Positions 1 to 7,079 of a DNA stretch of 10,109 nucleotides are shown in pieces. The translations under genes and the position numbers were made by a program. Origin of the DNA: JBDTNQ01 sp039933635 (GTDB lineage Bacteria; Acidobacteriota; Vicinamibacteria; Vicinamibacterales; SCN-69-37); the NCBI GenBank assembly GCA_039933635.1, contig JBDTNQ010000130.1, positions 1-10,109 on the forward strand, written 5' to 3'. The notes beneath the pieces were generated by a model. That model saw only the letters and a list, made by a program, of their open reading frames with translations. It searched no databases and was not told the origin of the DNA. The first letter of the stretch is position 1, and each line of letters starts with the position of its first letter.

Positions 1-75
1 TGGTTGGGGCGGAAGGATTCGAACCTTCGAATACGGGTTCCAAAGACCCGCGCCTTACCGCTTGGCCACGCCCCA
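1..75 (-). tRNA. tRNA-Gln (anticodon TTG), CCA encoded
   Basis: The minus strand folds as a complete tRNA. The acceptor arm TGGGGCG (75-69) pairs with CGCCCCA (11-5), followed by discriminator A and a genome-encoded CCA at positions 3-1. The anticodon arm is CGGGT / ACCCG around the 7-base loop CTTTGGA, giving anticodon TTG (glutamine). The T arm carries the usual GGTTCGAATCC core. It lies 155 bases after ispE on the same strand, so it may be cotranscribed and processed. No convincing promoter of its own was seen; a run of six A on the plus strand (75-80) gives a T run just before the tRNA. This position after ispE and before prs is known in some bacteria. Confidence 0.97.
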
Positions 76-230
76 AAAAATCAGCGCCGGGTCGTGTCCA
101 CGTGAAGCCGGCCCATACCGCGACGCCAGCCCAACCGAAGACCGTCGAGCCGGCCTCGCAGCCGATCTCCCGCTCTCGCGGGTCGGTCACAAACGCTGAA
201 GTCTATCACACGGATTTTCGGCCGGGCCGG

Positions 231-1124
231 TCAGAGACCCATGCGGCGGGTGGCCTCACGGCGGGTCAGCGTCCTCGTCAGCAGCACAAGCCAGTCGGGC
301 CGCTGAAGGCGGCCGGCGGCCCGGCGCGCGGTGACTTCAGGAAATATGCCGAAAACGGCCGATCCGCTCCCGGACATCGACGCGCCCACCGCCCCCTCCC
401 GGTGGCAGGCCGCCACCATTTCATCCACCATCGGATGACGGGCCGCCACAGGGGCCTGGAGGTCGTTCATCAACACGACCGGACCGGACGGCCAGCCGAC
501 CTCGACCTCTGACCGTCTGGGGGAGGCAGGCTGGGAACGCCCGTCCCGGCTCTCGTCGAGCCATCGGTAGGCATCCGCCGTGCCGACACCAAACGAGGGC
601 TTGATGACAATCACGCCCAGACGGGCCACATCGTCCACCGGATACAGTTCGTCGCCCCGTCCGAGACCCATCGCGGTGCCGCCCAACAGGAAGAACGGCA
701 CATCCGAGCCGAGCTCAGCGGCCAGCCCCAGTAGTCGCCGAAGCGACTGCCTCGCGTTCCACGCGGTGTTCAGTCCCACCAGCGCGGCCGCGGCGTCAGC
801 GCTCCCGCCTCCAAGGCCCGCGGCCACCGGGATCTGCTTGTCGAGCCGGATGTGCACGTCACGCGGGTCTCCCGTGCGGCCCATCGCCGCCCACAGGCGT
901 TCCGCCGCGCGCCAGATCAGATTCGAGCGGTCGTCCGGCACGCCAGGCGAGCGCACGGTCAACCCGAGCGGGCCGACGCGAGGCGTGATCGCCAACGCGT
1001 CCGATAGCGCGATCGACTGCATGACCGTCGCCACGTCGTGAAAGCCATCCGGCCGCCGCGGTCCGACCCCGAGTGTCAGATTGATCTTGGCCGACGGACG
1101 AATGACGAGCGCACGTGTGGACAT
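231..1124 (-). CDS. ispE: 4-diphosphocytidyl-2-C-methyl-D-erythritol kinase
   Basis: IspE is a cytosolic GHMP-family kinase that phosphorylates the 2-hydroxyl of CDP-methylerythritol with ATP in the MEP isoprenoid pathway. All family landmarks are visible in the 297 residues. The N-terminal motif AKINL holds the substrate-side lysine (K13). The glycine-rich ATP loop PVAAGLGGGSADAAA is at about 99-113. The DVPFF motif contains the catalytic aspartate (D141), NDL is at 220-222, and the third GHMP motif GASMSGSGSAVFG is at about 247-259. Length is normal for the family. The ATG at 1124 lies 6 bases after the stop of the upstream lipoprotein gene. The upstream sequence is C/T-rich with no SD, so translation probably depends on coupling. 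tRNA-Gln follows on the same strand. Confidence 0.97.
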   Translation of the reverse strand: MSTRALVIRPSAKINLTLGVGPRRPDGFHDVATVMQSIALSDALAITPRVGPLGLTVRSPGVPDDRSNLIWRAAERLWAAMGRTGDPRDVHIRLDKQIPVAAGLGGGSADAAAALVGLNTAWNARQSLRRLLGLAAELGSDVPFFLLGGTAMGLGRGDELYPVDDVARLGVIVIKPSFGVGTADAYRWLDESRDGRSQPASPRRSEVEVGWPSGPVVLMNDLQAPVAARHPMVDEMVAACHREGAVGASMSGSGSAVFGIFPEVTARRAAGRLQRPDWLVLLTRTLTRREATRRMGL

Positions 1125-1130
1125 GGGGAA

Positions 1131-1946
1131 TCAGGGACGAGGACTGGCATCAGCGAGTGGGCCGCCGTCGCGCAGCTGCGCGACGGACATCGCTTCCGCT
1201 CCGGCTGGCACCGTGACGGTGAAGGTACGCGGGTCGATGACGGGATTCAGGACAACGGTCTCGAGCCGTAGTTGCAGGGCCACGGCCGGCACCTGGCCCG
1301 GCTCCGACGCAATGCGGACCTCGGCCGGCCACTCACCCGTGCCACGACGATAGTCGACGCGCAATCCGCCGGAGCGTGCGGCGCGCACGACCGGACGGCC
1401 ATTCAGCGTCGTCACGTAGGCCAGGTCGCCGCCGGCGAGGTTCACGACCAGCGTCCCATCGTTGAACTCACTACCGCTCTGGACGTCCGCGTCAGGGGCC
1501 ACACATCCGGCCAGCACGGCCATCAATCGCGAGGGATCCCAGGCCACGCCGACGAGCGCTTCCAGGATCGCGGACGCCGACGCGACAACGACGCGCCGCT
1601 CCTGCGGAAGCACGAGCGTGGCCTCACCGGCGCGTCCCGCAAGCACGAAGGCCGCGGATCCCGACAGACGAGCCTCGAGTCCGATCTCATTCGCACGCGT
1701 GGCGATGACGCCGACGATGAGTCCGGGAATTCGTTGCCTGCCGACACGGCCGGACAGGCGCGCCTGGGCCTGCAGTGCCTGAAGGTCCGCGCACTTGCTC
1801 GTCGCTTCCCGCCAGCTTCGGGCGGCATCCGTGGCGGGTTTTGACGGGCCCTGCGGTGCCGTGAACCCCCGGCTCGCACACGCACCGGCCGCCACCGCGA
1901 TCACAGCCACCGTGGCCGCCGCGACGGCTCGCGCGAGGCGCGGCAC
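1131..1946 (-). CDS. LolB-position outer-membrane lipoprotein (LolA/LolB/DUF4292-like)
   Basis: This encodes a 271-residue predicted lipoprotein. A longer reading frame runs back to 2036, but that would overlap the TPR gene by about 89 bases and bury the signal peptide. The GTG at 1946, one base past the TPR stop (TGACGTG), gives a clean signal: MPRLAR, an Ala/Val-rich core and a lipobox ending AGAC, with C23 as the lipidated residue. GTG at 1958 is an alternative. The -3 position is Ala, where Leu is usual. The mature part is rich in alternating beta-strand patterns (GLIVGVIATRANEIGLEARL, then repeated VVV strands), consistent with the LolA/LolB or DUF4292 half-barrel fold. Its place directly before ispE matches lolB in E. 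coli, where LolB inserts lipoproteins into the outer membrane. Function rests on position, lipobox and strand pattern. Sequence similarity to LolB is not obvious by eye. Confidence 0.72.
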   Translation of the reverse strand: MPRLARAVAAATVAVIAVAAGACASRGFTAPQGPSKPATDAARSWREATSKCADLQALQAQARLSGRVGRQRIPGLIVGVIATRANEIGLEARLSGSAAFVLAGRAGEATLVLPQERRVVVASASAILEALVGVAWDPSRLMAVLAGCVAPDADVQSGSEFNDGTLVVNLAGGDLAYVTTLNGRPVVRAARSGGLRVDYRRGTGEWPAEVRIASEPGQVPAVALQLRLETVVLNPVIDPRTFTVTVPAGAEAMSVAQLRDGGPLADASPRP

Positions 1947-1947
1947 G

Positions 1948-3579
1948 TCAGCGTGCACCGGACAACGCGCGCGCGCGATCCCGCTTCTTGGTGACGGCGT
2001 CAGCGTCGAGACCGTCTCGATCTCCCGCGAGCGCACGACCGAACGCCGCGGCCGCTTCGATGTAGCGCTTCCGCTTCAGATACAGATCGCCGAGGTGTTC
2101 CTGGACGACGGATGAGTCCGGCAGGGCCGCGGCCGCCCGCTCCAGCGGGACCGTGGCCGCGTCGAGTTTGTCCTGCTTGTAGTACGCCCAACCCAGACTG
2201 TCGAGATACGACGGATTGTCGTCGTCGAGGGCCAGCGCCTTCTGAATCAGCGAGACGGCCTCATCGAGTTTCCGTCCGCGGTCGGCCAGCAAATAGCCGA
2301 GGTAGTTCAGCGTGGGCGCGTGCTGCGGATCGGCTGCGAGGATCTCGCGGAAACCTCGCTCGGCGCGGTCGAATTGGCGCGTGCGTTCGTACATCGACGC
2401 CAGGCTGAAGGCCACGGCGCGATCGGCGGGCGCGCGCTTGCGCGCGGCTTCGAGCACCTGCGTCGCGCGCTTGCCCTCGCCCAGTTCCATCCAGGCATTG
2501 CCCAGCGTGCCCGCCATCTCCGCAAAGGCGCCGGACCGAATCTCCGCGTCGGTGGCCTTCAAGATGCGAGCGTCGAGCGCATCGACCACGCCTCGAAAGT
2601 CACCGCGCGTCTGCCGCACGTCCGCCAGAGCGAGGGGCCCCCGTACATCCGTACTATCAATGGTGGCGATCCTGCGTGCCGCGGTCTCGGCCGCGTCGAG
2701 GTTACCGACGCGTTCCTCAACCTGCGCCAGCAGGTACCAACTGCCCGTGTCATCGGGACGGTCGCGTGTGAGATCGGTGAGCACGCTGCGACCGCCGTCG
2801 ACGTCCCCGGCGTTGACGAGCGCCGTCGCATATCGCAGTCGGTACGCGACGTTGTCGGGATCTCCCGTCAGGAGCGTGACCCAGGCATCGGCTGCCTGCG
2901 CCCATGCGCCCTGTCGCTCGAACTGTTCGATGTCGCGCAGGCGGGCGGTCGGCGACGATGTGTCGGTCGACCGCCGAAATTCCTCGAGGACAGCGGTCGC
3001 GTCAGCGGTCTGGCCAGCGCCGCGATAGGCCTGCACCAGCAGCATCACGGCCTGCGGGTAGCCAGGTCGATCGAGCAGAAACTGCTTCAGTGCGTCGATG
3101 GCTTTCGCGTAGTTCTGGACTTGTACATAGAGGTCCGCGAGCGTCAGCTGGGCCAGCGGATCGCGAGAGCCGTCAGCCAGAACGCGCTCGAGATGGCCGG
3201 CGGCGCCGTTCAGCAGCCCGCGACGGACGACTTCGGGCGCCGGTTTCTGGGCCTCGGACGCCTGCACGAGCCCCAGCACGCGATGCGCGGTTCGATTGTC
3301 GGCCTGCAGCGCGAGCGCGCGCTGTGCCTCGGCCTGCGCATCCTCGAAGGCCCCCTGCTGGGCGTAGATGCCCGCCAATTCGGCTCGCAATTCGGCGGAC
3401 TGCGGCAGCAGTTCAAGGGCCTGTTTGTATTTCGCCGCCGCGGCTGGGAGATCGTCGCTGTCATCAAGGGCCCGACCCTGGATGTACAGAAAGTAGGCCT
3501 GACCAACCTGATCGGCCGATGGAGCCGGCGCGCGTTGCGCCGCCAGCGCCATCAGCAACAGAAGAACGTGCATCGCCAT
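1948..3579 (-). CDS. Secreted tetratricopeptide-repeat protein
   Basis: This is a 543-residue protein made mostly of TPR helices. The frame stays open back to 3888 but overlaps plus-strand genes there. The ATG at 3579 (or 3573) starts a short hydrophobic signal (MHVLLLLMALAAQ) and has AGG six bases upstream, so it is preferred. Repeats are clear from about residue 25 to 515. Examples are residues 44-77, 140-172, 385-418 and the strongest run 423-515, which contains NYLGYLLADRG, LDSLGWAYYKQ and EHLGDLYLKR. This C-terminal pattern is typical of envelope TPR scaffolds. No catalytic domain is visible. The likely role is a periplasmic adaptor. TPR genes next to lolB-ispE are known in some Proteobacteria. 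It is first in its operon, and the lipoprotein gene starts one base after its stop. Confidence 0.9.
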   Translation of the reverse strand: MAMHVLLLLMALAAQRAPAPSADQVGQAYFLYIQGRALDDSDDLPAAAAKYKQALELLPQSAELRAELAGIYAQQGAFEDAQAEAQRALALQADNRTAHRVLGLVQASEAQKPAPEVVRRGLLNGAAGHLERVLADGSRDPLAQLTLADLYVQVQNYAKAIDALKQFLLDRPGYPQAVMLLVQAYRGAGQTADATAVLEEFRRSTDTSSPTARLRDIEQFERQGAWAQAADAWVTLLTGDPDNVAYRLRYATALVNAGDVDGGRSVLTDLTRDRPDDTGSWYLLAQVEERVGNLDAAETAARRIATIDSTDVRGPLALADVRQTRGDFRGVVDALDARILKATDAEIRSGAFAEMAGTLGNAWMELGEGKRATQVLEAARKRAPADRAVAFSLASMYERTRQFDRAERGFREILAADPQHAPTLNYLGYLLADRGRKLDEAVSLIQKALALDDDNPSYLDSLGWAYYKQDKLDAATVPLERAAAALPDSSVVQEHLGDLYLKRKRYIEAAAAFGRALAGDRDGLDADAVTKKRDRARALSGAR

Positions 3580-3651
3580 GAACCTGCATTTGATTGTGGC
3601 ACAGCGACGCGCGTCTGGCGTCCAAGTTCTGTCTTGGCCTATATTTGGCGG
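3580..3651. promoter_or_regulatory. Divergent promoter region between TPR gene and LPS operon
   Basis: This 72-base spacer must serve two diverging operons. For the plus side a good -10 candidate TATATT lies at 3640-3645, only six bases before the ATG at 3652, with no good -35 match. If real, the transcript would be almost leaderless. For the minus side TTGGAC (plus positions 3620-3625) resembles a -35, and CACAAT some 21 bases further on is a poor -10 at too wide a spacing. The spacer is locally AT-richer than the flanking genes. These calls are by eye. Confidence 0.4.
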
Positions 3652-3822
3652 ATGGCCGTCGACCCCGCGCTCCTCGAAATCCTGGTTTGCCCTGCCTGTA
3701 AGACGCCGGTGCACCTTACGCCGGACAGCGCGGGACTGAAGTGCGACGCGTGCCGGCGGGTCTATCCGATCAAGGACGACATCCCAGTGATGCTGATCGA
3801 CGAGGCCACGATCGACGGCTGA
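3652..3822 (+). CDS. Trm112/YcaR (UPF0434)-like small zinc-binding protein
   Basis: This is a 56-residue protein matching the Trm112/YcaR family. The start MAVDPALLEILVCPAC is the family hallmark, and two CxxC pairs (C13-C16 and C31-C34) form the likely zinc knuckle. It ends with the usual YPIKDDIPVMLIDEA segment. Archaeal and eukaryotic Trm112 proteins activate methyltransferases. The role of bacterial members is not settled. In E. coli, ycaR lies between the LPS genes lpxK and kdsB, and here it heads an LPS operon, so the association with LPS genes recurs. The ATG is chosen by family alignment. There is no proper SD, only GGCGG touching the ATG. The GT9 gene starts four bases after the stop. 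Confidence 0.9.
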   Translation: MAVDPALLEILVCPACKTPVHLTPDSAGLKCDACRRVYPIKDDIPVMLIDEATIDG

Positions 3823-3826
3823 GCCG

Positions 3827-4900
3827 TTGAACATCCTGCTCATTCGTCTTCGCCTGATCGGCGACGTCGTGTTCACGACGCCGATCATTCGTGCCTTGCG
3901 CGAGCGTTACCCGACCGCTCGGCTGTCGTACCTGGTGGAGGCCGGCAGCGCGCCCGTCCTCAGCAGCAACCCGCATCTTTCGGAGGTCATCACGGTCGCG
4001 CACACCCGCGGCTGGCGGCGCGTTCTCGACGACCTCACACTCGGTCGCGAACTTCGCAGGCGCCGGTTCGACCTCGTCATTGATCTGCACGGCGGGCCGC
4101 GTAGCGCCTGGCTCACCTGGGCCAGCCGGGCGCCGCGCCGGGTGGGCTACGATGTTCCCGGACGATCCTGGATGTATACGCAGGTAGTGCGCCGCCCGAG
4201 AACCTATCGCGCGCGGCACGCGGTGGAGAACCAGTGGGATCTGCTCCGCGCGGTCGACCCGGCGCTCGATCGCGCGCCCTCGCCCGAGCGCGATCGAGTG
4301 GAAATGCCCGTCGACCCGCGCGTGGCGGTCACGATTTCCGCCACACTCGATGCGCTGGGGGTGCCCGCCCATGCGGGGCTTGTGGTTCTTCACGTCAGCG
4401 CCGGGAATCCGTTCCGCCGATGGCCCGAAGAGTCGTTCGCCGCGCTGGCCGCTGATCTCGCCGCGGCGGCGGCCTTACGATGGGTGCTCGTGACCGCCGG
4501 CCCGTCGGATCGCCAGGCCGTGCATCGCATCATCGCCACGGCGCACGCGCTTGCGGGTGACGCTGCGGGCCGCATCGTGGACGCGGAATCGCTGTCGCTG
4601 GCGGAGCTTCGTGCCGTACTCGAACGCGCGTCCCTCTTCGTCGGCGGCGACAGCGGCCCGATGCATGTCGCCGCCACGAGCGACGTCCCGATCGTCACGA
4701 TTTACGGCCCGACACTGCCCGAGCGATCAGCGCCGTGGCGCACCAGAAGGATTCCAAGCGTGGCGGCTGAACCGGGCCCACTGCCCTGCCGCCCATGCGA
4801 TCAACGCGTGTGCGTGCCGGGCGATTTCCGGTGCCTGTCGCAGGTCTTACCCGTGGCCGTCCGTGACGCGGCCCTTCGTCTGCTGGAGGCACGCTCGTGA
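3827..4900 (+). CDS. Glycosyltransferase family 9 (ADP-heptose:LPS heptosyltransferase-like)
   Basis: This is a 357-residue GT-B fold enzyme expected at the inner face of the inner membrane, adding heptose from ADP-heptose to LPS core. It opens NILLIRLRLIGDVVFTTP, the classic GT9 start, with D13 at the position of the catalytic Asp in WaaC. The C-terminal domain has HVSAGNPFRRWP (about 189-200), the sugar-nucleotide motif GGDSGPMHVAA (273-283) and YGPT (293-296). Four cysteines (C321, C324, C329, C336) are also common in family members. The start is TTG at 3827, four bases after the previous stop. No in-frame ATG or GTG fits the N-terminal motif, so TTG is well supported. Which heptosyltransferase (I, II or other) cannot be told by eye. 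A downstream heptose kinase supports heptose as the substrate. Confidence 0.92.
   Translation: MNILLIRLRLIGDVVFTTPIIRALRERYPTARLSYLVEAGSAPVLSSNPHLSEVITVAHTRGWRRVLDDLTLGRELRRRRFDLVIDLHGGPRSAWLTWASRAPRRVGYDVPGRSWMYTQVVRRPRTYRARHAVENQWDLLRAVDPALDRAPSPERDRVEMPVDPRVAVTISATLDALGVPAHAGLVVLHVSAGNPFRRWPEESFAALAADLAAAAALRWVLVTAGPSDRQAVHRIIATAHALAGDAAGRIVDAESLSLAELRAVLERASLFVGGDSGPMHVAATSDVPIVTIYGPTLPERSAPWRTRRIPSVAAEPGPLPCRPCDQRVCVPGDFRCLSQVLPVAVRDAALRLLEARS
4885..4889 (+). promoter_or_regulatory. Ribosome binding site GGAGG for the O-antigen-ligase-like gene
   Basis: A full GGAGG core sits seven bases before the GTG at 4897, inside the end of the GT9 gene. It fixes the GTG start and is one of the few strong SD sites in this window. 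Confidence 0.75.
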
Positions 4901-6093
4901 CCGAGAAGTGGGCGTTCTGGACGTTCACCGCAAGCCTCGCCGCCGTGCAACTGAGTCTGCTCGCCGGGCAGATTCTGTTTGGCGTGAGCGCGATCCTGTG
5001 GCTGTTCCTCGTCATCCGTGACGGACGACGGCCGGATGTTCCGCCGTTCTTCGTGCCGCTGCTCGTGTATGCGGCATGGACGCTCGTCAGCACGGCGGTG
5101 TCGCCCGATCCAATACTGGGCCTGCGCGGGGACAAGCAGCTGATCCTCTTCCTGATCGTCCCGATCGCCGTGCGCGTCGCCGCGGGATCGAAGGCCTCTC
5201 GCACGCTGACGGCAATCGTTGCGGTCGGCGCAGTCAGCGCGTTCGCCGGCATCGTCCAAGGTATCGTCGTCGGCGACCTCAGCTACGACTATCTGATCAA
5301 CCACCGGCCGCACGGGTTGCTCGGACACTACATGACGTATTCGGGCGTCCTGATGCTGGTGTTCTGTGCGGCCGCGGCTCAACTGGTGTTCGCCGAACGC
5401 GAGTGGCTCTGGCCCGCCGTCGCGGTACCGGCCATGCTCGTCGCCCTGGCGGTGACACTGTCACGCAATGTCTGGATCGGCGCGTTGCTCGCGGTGTCGG
5501 TACTGCTTGCGTCTCCGGCCCCGCTGAAATCACGAGCCGTGCGCTGGCGCATTCTCTTCGTGGCGGTCCCGCTGGTGCTCGCGCTCGGCCTCGCGTTCGC
5601 GCCCGTGCGTGAACGCGCCCTGTCGATGTTCGACCCTTCGAACGCGACGAACCAGGACCGCGTGTCGATGCTCAAATCGGGTGCGGCCATGATTCGGGAT
5701 CATTGGCTGACCGGTGTCGGCCCGAACCGCGTGCCGGCGGAGTATCTCGCCCACTACAAGCGCGCGGACGCGGTGGATCCCCTTGATCGACCAGGCTCCA
5801 CCCGCGCGCATCTGCACAATGTCGTCGTGCAGATCGCCGCTGAACGCGGCCTACCGGCGCTGGCCGCCTGGCTCTGGTTCGTCGTCGTCGCCTTCCTCGG
5901 CCTGTGGAGGCAGATGCAGCGCGGTCCATCGTCGGCAATCGCGGCGGCCGGCCTCGCGGCCATTGTCGCGTTGCTCGGCGCCGGGCTGTTCGAGCACAAC
6001 TTCGGCGATTCCGAAGTCCTGATGCTGTTCCTCGGTCTCATCACGCTGCCGTACGCCGCCGCCCGCCGGACCACGCCCGGGGAGACGCGATGA
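4897..6093 (+). CDS. O-antigen ligase family protein (WaaL/Wzy_C-like)
   Basis: This is a 398-residue polytopic inner-membrane protein with roughly ten or more hydrophobic segments. Family marks are TLSRNVWIGALLA (187-199, with the conserved Arg R190), RPHGLLGHYMTYSG (137-150), and the large periplasmic loop ending in HLHNVVVQIAAERGLPAL (305-321), where H307 matches the key His of the Wzy_C/WaaL domain. Enzymes of this type transfer or polymerise undecaprenyl-linked glycan at the periplasmic face. WaaL ligates O-antigen to lipid A-core, while Wzy polymerases and PglL-type protein glycosyltransferases share the same domain. The setting between a heptosyltransferase and a heptose kinase favours LPS ligation. 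GTG at 4897 overlaps the previous stop as GTGA and has a strong SD. Confidence 0.88.
   Translation: MTEKWAFWTFTASLAAVQLSLLAGQILFGVSAILWLFLVIRDGRRPDVPPFFVPLLVYAAWTLVSTAVSPDPILGLRGDKQLILFLIVPIAVRVAAGSKASRTLTAIVAVGAVSAFAGIVQGIVVGDLSYDYLINHRPHGLLGHYMTYSGVLMLVFCAAAAQLVFAEREWLWPAVAVPAMLVALAVTLSRNVWIGALLAVSVLLASPAPLKSRAVRWRILFVAVPLVLALGLAFAPVRERALSMFDPSNATNQDRVSMLKSGAAMIRDHWLTGVGPNRVPAEYLAHYKRADAVDPLDRPGSTRAHLHNVVVQIAAERGLPALAAWLWFVVVAFLGLWRQMQRGPSSAIAAAGLAAIVALLGAGLFEHNFGDSEVLMLFLGLITLPYAAARRTTPGETR
6079..6085 (+). promoter_or_regulatory. Ribosome binding site GGGGAGA for the heptose kinase gene
   Basis: A purine-rich SD lies four bases before the ATG at 6090, within the final codons of the ligase gene. 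It supports this start over the open frame further upstream. Confidence 0.6.
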
Positions 6094-7079
6094 GCGGGCG
6101 CGCCGACCTCGTCGCGCGGCTCGCGGGACGCCGAATCACCGTCATCGGCGACGTGATGCTCGATCACTTCGTGGTTGGACGAGTCGACCGCATCTCGCCC
6201 GAAGCGCCCGTGCCGGTCGTGCGATTCGAGCGCGAAGAGTACCGCCTTGGCGGCGCCGCCAACGTCGCGCACAACGTGACGGCCCTTGGCGGCCTCGTCA
6301 CGCTCGTCGGGCTCGTCGGCGATGATGCCGCGGGCCAGGAACTGCGGCGGCGCCTTGGCGAACTCGGACTGAACGCCGACCATCTCGTGGCCGACGCCGG
6401 CCGACCGACGACCCGGAAGATGCGGGTCGTGACCAGCCGCAATCAACAGGTCGCGCGCATCGATCACGAGAACGACGACGACGTGACGGGTGATGCCTGC
6501 GCAGTGTTGCTCACGCACCTGCGTCGCGCGATTGCAGCGAGCGACGCCGTCGTGCTGTCGGACTACCGCAAGGGCGTGATCACGCCGGAGGTGATCGCGG
6601 CGGCAACCGAAGCGGCGACGAGTCGAGGGATCCCGGTGCTCGTCGACCCGAAGGTCGCCGTGGCCGGACGATACCGCGGCACATCGCTCATCACTCCGAA
6701 CCATCACGAAGCGGAGTTGATGACGCAGACGGTCATCCGCACATCGGAGGACGCCGCGAGTGCGGCGCGCCTTCTGCACGAACGGACCGGCGCGAGCGTC
6801 CTGATCACCCGAGGCGAGCACGGGATGTGGGTGTTCGATGCCTCCAGCCCGTCAGCAGTCGGAACGTCGCTGCCGGCCGTCGCGCGCGAAGTGTCCGACG
6901 TCACGGGCGCGGGCGATACCGTCATTGCCGTGCTGGCCCTCGCGCTGGCCGCCGGCGCCTCACTGGTTGAGGCCGCGCAGCTCGCCAACGTCGCGGCCGG
7001 CCTTGTCGTCGCACGATTCGGACCCGCCACCGTTCACCCCGCCGACCTTTCCGCGGCTCTCTCGACGTTGCCAGACTGA
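6090..7079 (+). CDS. rfaE1: D-glycero-beta-D-manno-heptose-7-phosphate kinase (one-domain HldA/RfaE1)
   Basis: This is a 329-residue PfkB-family (ribokinase-like) sugar kinase. It phosphorylates D,D-heptose 7-phosphate at C1 in the cytosolic route to ADP-L-glycero-D-manno-heptose. Visible signatures are ITVIGDVMLDHFVVGRVDRISPEAPVPV in broken order at 16-43 (substrate side), GGAANVAHNVTALGG (54-68, PfkB signature 1), ITPNHHEAE (201-209) and DVTGAGDTV (270-278, signature 2, with catalytic D276). E. coli HldE carries a second cytidylyltransferase-like domain and is about 477 residues. It is absent here, so an hldC/rfaE2 gene should be elsewhere in the genome. The frame is open further upstream, but ATG at 6090 overlaps the previous stop (ATGA), has GGGGAGA before it and matches the family start. 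Confidence 0.93.
   Translation: MSGRADLVARLAGRRITVIGDVMLDHFVVGRVDRISPEAPVPVVRFEREEYRLGGAANVAHNVTALGGLVTLVGLVGDDAAGQELRRRLGELGLNADHLVADAGRPTTRKMRVVTSRNQQVARIDHENDDDVTGDACAVLLTHLRRAIAASDAVVLSDYRKGVITPEVIAAATEAATSRGIPVLVDPKVAVAGRYRGTSLITPNHHEAELMTQTVIRTSEDAASAARLLHERTGASVLITRGEHGMWVFDASSPSAVGTSLPAVAREVSDVTGAGDTVIAVLALALAAGASLVEAAQLANVAAGLVVARFGPATVHPADLSAALSTLPD

Noticed and set aside
75..112. Hairpin plus T run on the minus strand between ispE and tRNA-Gln as a terminator
   Set aside because: The stem GCCGG/CCGGC is only five pairs with a large loop, and the T run is five bases away from it and touches the tRNA.
169..182. Small hairpin CCCGC-GAGA-GCGGG after ispE (minus strand)
   Set aside because: A five-pair stem with a GNRA-type loop is neat, but there is no T run and no larger conserved RNA shape. 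It could be a chance fold in GC-rich DNA.
3594..3615. Sigma-54-like TGGCAC element in the divergent spacer
   Set aside because: The matching TTGC box at the required distance is missing.
2320..3651. A long plus-strand open frame running opposite the TPR gene into the Trm112-like gene
   Set aside because: Only the last 56 codons look like a protein family. The rest is antisense to clear TPR repeats, so it is not an N-terminal extension.
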